Origin: Planctomycetota bacterium
Lineage (GTDB): Bacteria; Planctomycetota; Uabimicrobiia; Uabimicrobiales; Uabimicrobiaceae
Direction of reading: 5' to 3'
NCBI GenBank assembly: GCA_029260735.1
Contig: JAJDCR010000078.1
Coordinates: forward strand, 1 to 33,815
DNA length: 33,815 bases
Numbering within the stretch: position 1 is the first letter of the stretch; each line of letters begins with the position of its first letter. Below, in pieces: positions 33,462-33,815 of this stretch. Below the pieces are notes generated by a model, which made no database searches, had not been told where the DNA came from, and worked only from the letters and a program-made list of their open reading frames with translations. The position numbers and the translations under genes were made by a program.

Positions 33462-33815
33462 GTCAATCTTCTTTCATTTTTTTGTTTGGGCTTCTTCTTT
33501 GGTCAACTTTTCCTTCTTTGTGTTACTCTTCTGTTCTTTTTGAGTAATTTTTTCTGCCAAATTAATCAAGCTTTTTCTACGTTTTATGATTTATCTCCTG
33601 CTCGATTTTTACTATCTTCGCAAGGACAATATTTCTTCTCTCATATTTTACATAGTTTTTATTTTTTGTTAAAAGCTATTTTCTATGTTGTTATGATACC
33701 AGGGCGAGGCTCCTGCCGAGCAGGGGATGTGCCTAGATTACAATATAAAAAGCCAATCACAAACCCAGCACCGCAGGAACCACCCCCACCCCGGCCTAAA
33801 ATTCAAAAAAACCGT
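33462..33815. other. 354-bp end region, T-rich then proline-coding, partial gene possible
   Basis: On the plus strand one frame is open from before 33462 to the window end. It reads hydrophobic sequence (for example HILHSFYFLLKAIFYVVMIP), then a basic stretch ending in PAPQEPPPPRPKIQKNR. The T-rich DNA makes Phe/Leu runs by itself, and no ribosome binding site is seen at the TTG codons or at ATG 33693. A membrane protein running off the window is possible, but weakly supported. A dispersed-repeat-like GC-rich motif lies at 33702-33725. Confidence 0.3.
33702..33725. repeat. GC-rich dispersed-repeat-like motif
   Basis: GGGCGAGGCTCCTGCCGAGC stands out in GC content from its AT-rich surroundings. 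I recall near-identical GAGGCTCC(T/C)GCCGAGCC motifs as abundant repeats in planctomycete and some other genomes. One copy only is seen here, so the repeat nature is from memory. Confidence 0.4.

Overview
The window is AT-rich bacterial DNA with mostly Shine-Dalgarno-led genes. Its gene content suggests a low-GC member of the Planctomycetota or a related PVC-type lineage. This rests on an 'RGLxIDxLW'-type membrane/TPR protein, DUF11-repeat secreted proteins, a STAS protein with a 'LSSAxLG' phospho-site loop, a large acidic protein with a GspE-N-like domain, and a TMTC-like membrane/TPR protein. I recognise these families from memory, so the taxonomic call is an inference, not a result.

Layout. 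(1) 1-5825: 3' part of a large polyketide synthase gene, reading KS(partial)-DH-ACP-KS-ACP-thioesterase with no acyltransferase, i.e. trans-AT type. (2) 5948-9655: two adjacent ABC1/UbiB-family kinase-like paralogues; the second keeps the family motifs and the first has lost several. (3) 9754-10424 (minus): a VapBC-type toxin-antitoxin pair with an operator-like palindrome. (4) 10618-17405 (minus): probably one or two operons containing a 54-aa small protein, a 569-aa membrane-anchored protein, TolQ/ExbB, TolR/ExbD, a second TolR-like protein without the membrane aspartate, a membrane-anchored beta-helix protein, a secreted redoxin and a secreted DUF11 protein interrupted by an in-frame UGA. 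(5) 17925-20385: a partner-switching (anti-sigma type) module made of a STAS protein fused to a degenerate HATPase, an RsbW-like HATPase and a second STAS protein. (6) 20397-20699: a cluster of hairpins, including two bidirectional terminators whose cores are reverse complements of each other. (7) 20696-25589: two divergent membrane proteins, one with a ubiquitin-like N-terminus, a GspE-N-like domain and a long acidic linker, the other with many HEAT repeats. (8) 25632-29835: cysS, a secreted coiled-coil protein and a TMTC-like membrane/TPR protein. (9) 29873-33461: an accessory zone with a metallophosphoesterase gene broken into separated pieces, a pentapeptide-repeat protein with a C-terminal membrane anchor, a macro-domain protein, a DUF924 protein and a SUKH (SMI1/KNR4) protein.

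The best candidates for undescribed biology are the Ubl/GspE-N-like acidic membrane protein next to the HEAT membrane protein and the partner-switching module, the TolQ-TolR-TolR-like-beta-helix cassette, and the STAS-HATPase fusion. The clearest genome-evolution story is the metallophosphoesterase: its missing middle piece lies about 1.2 kb downstream, cut at the same codon boundary.
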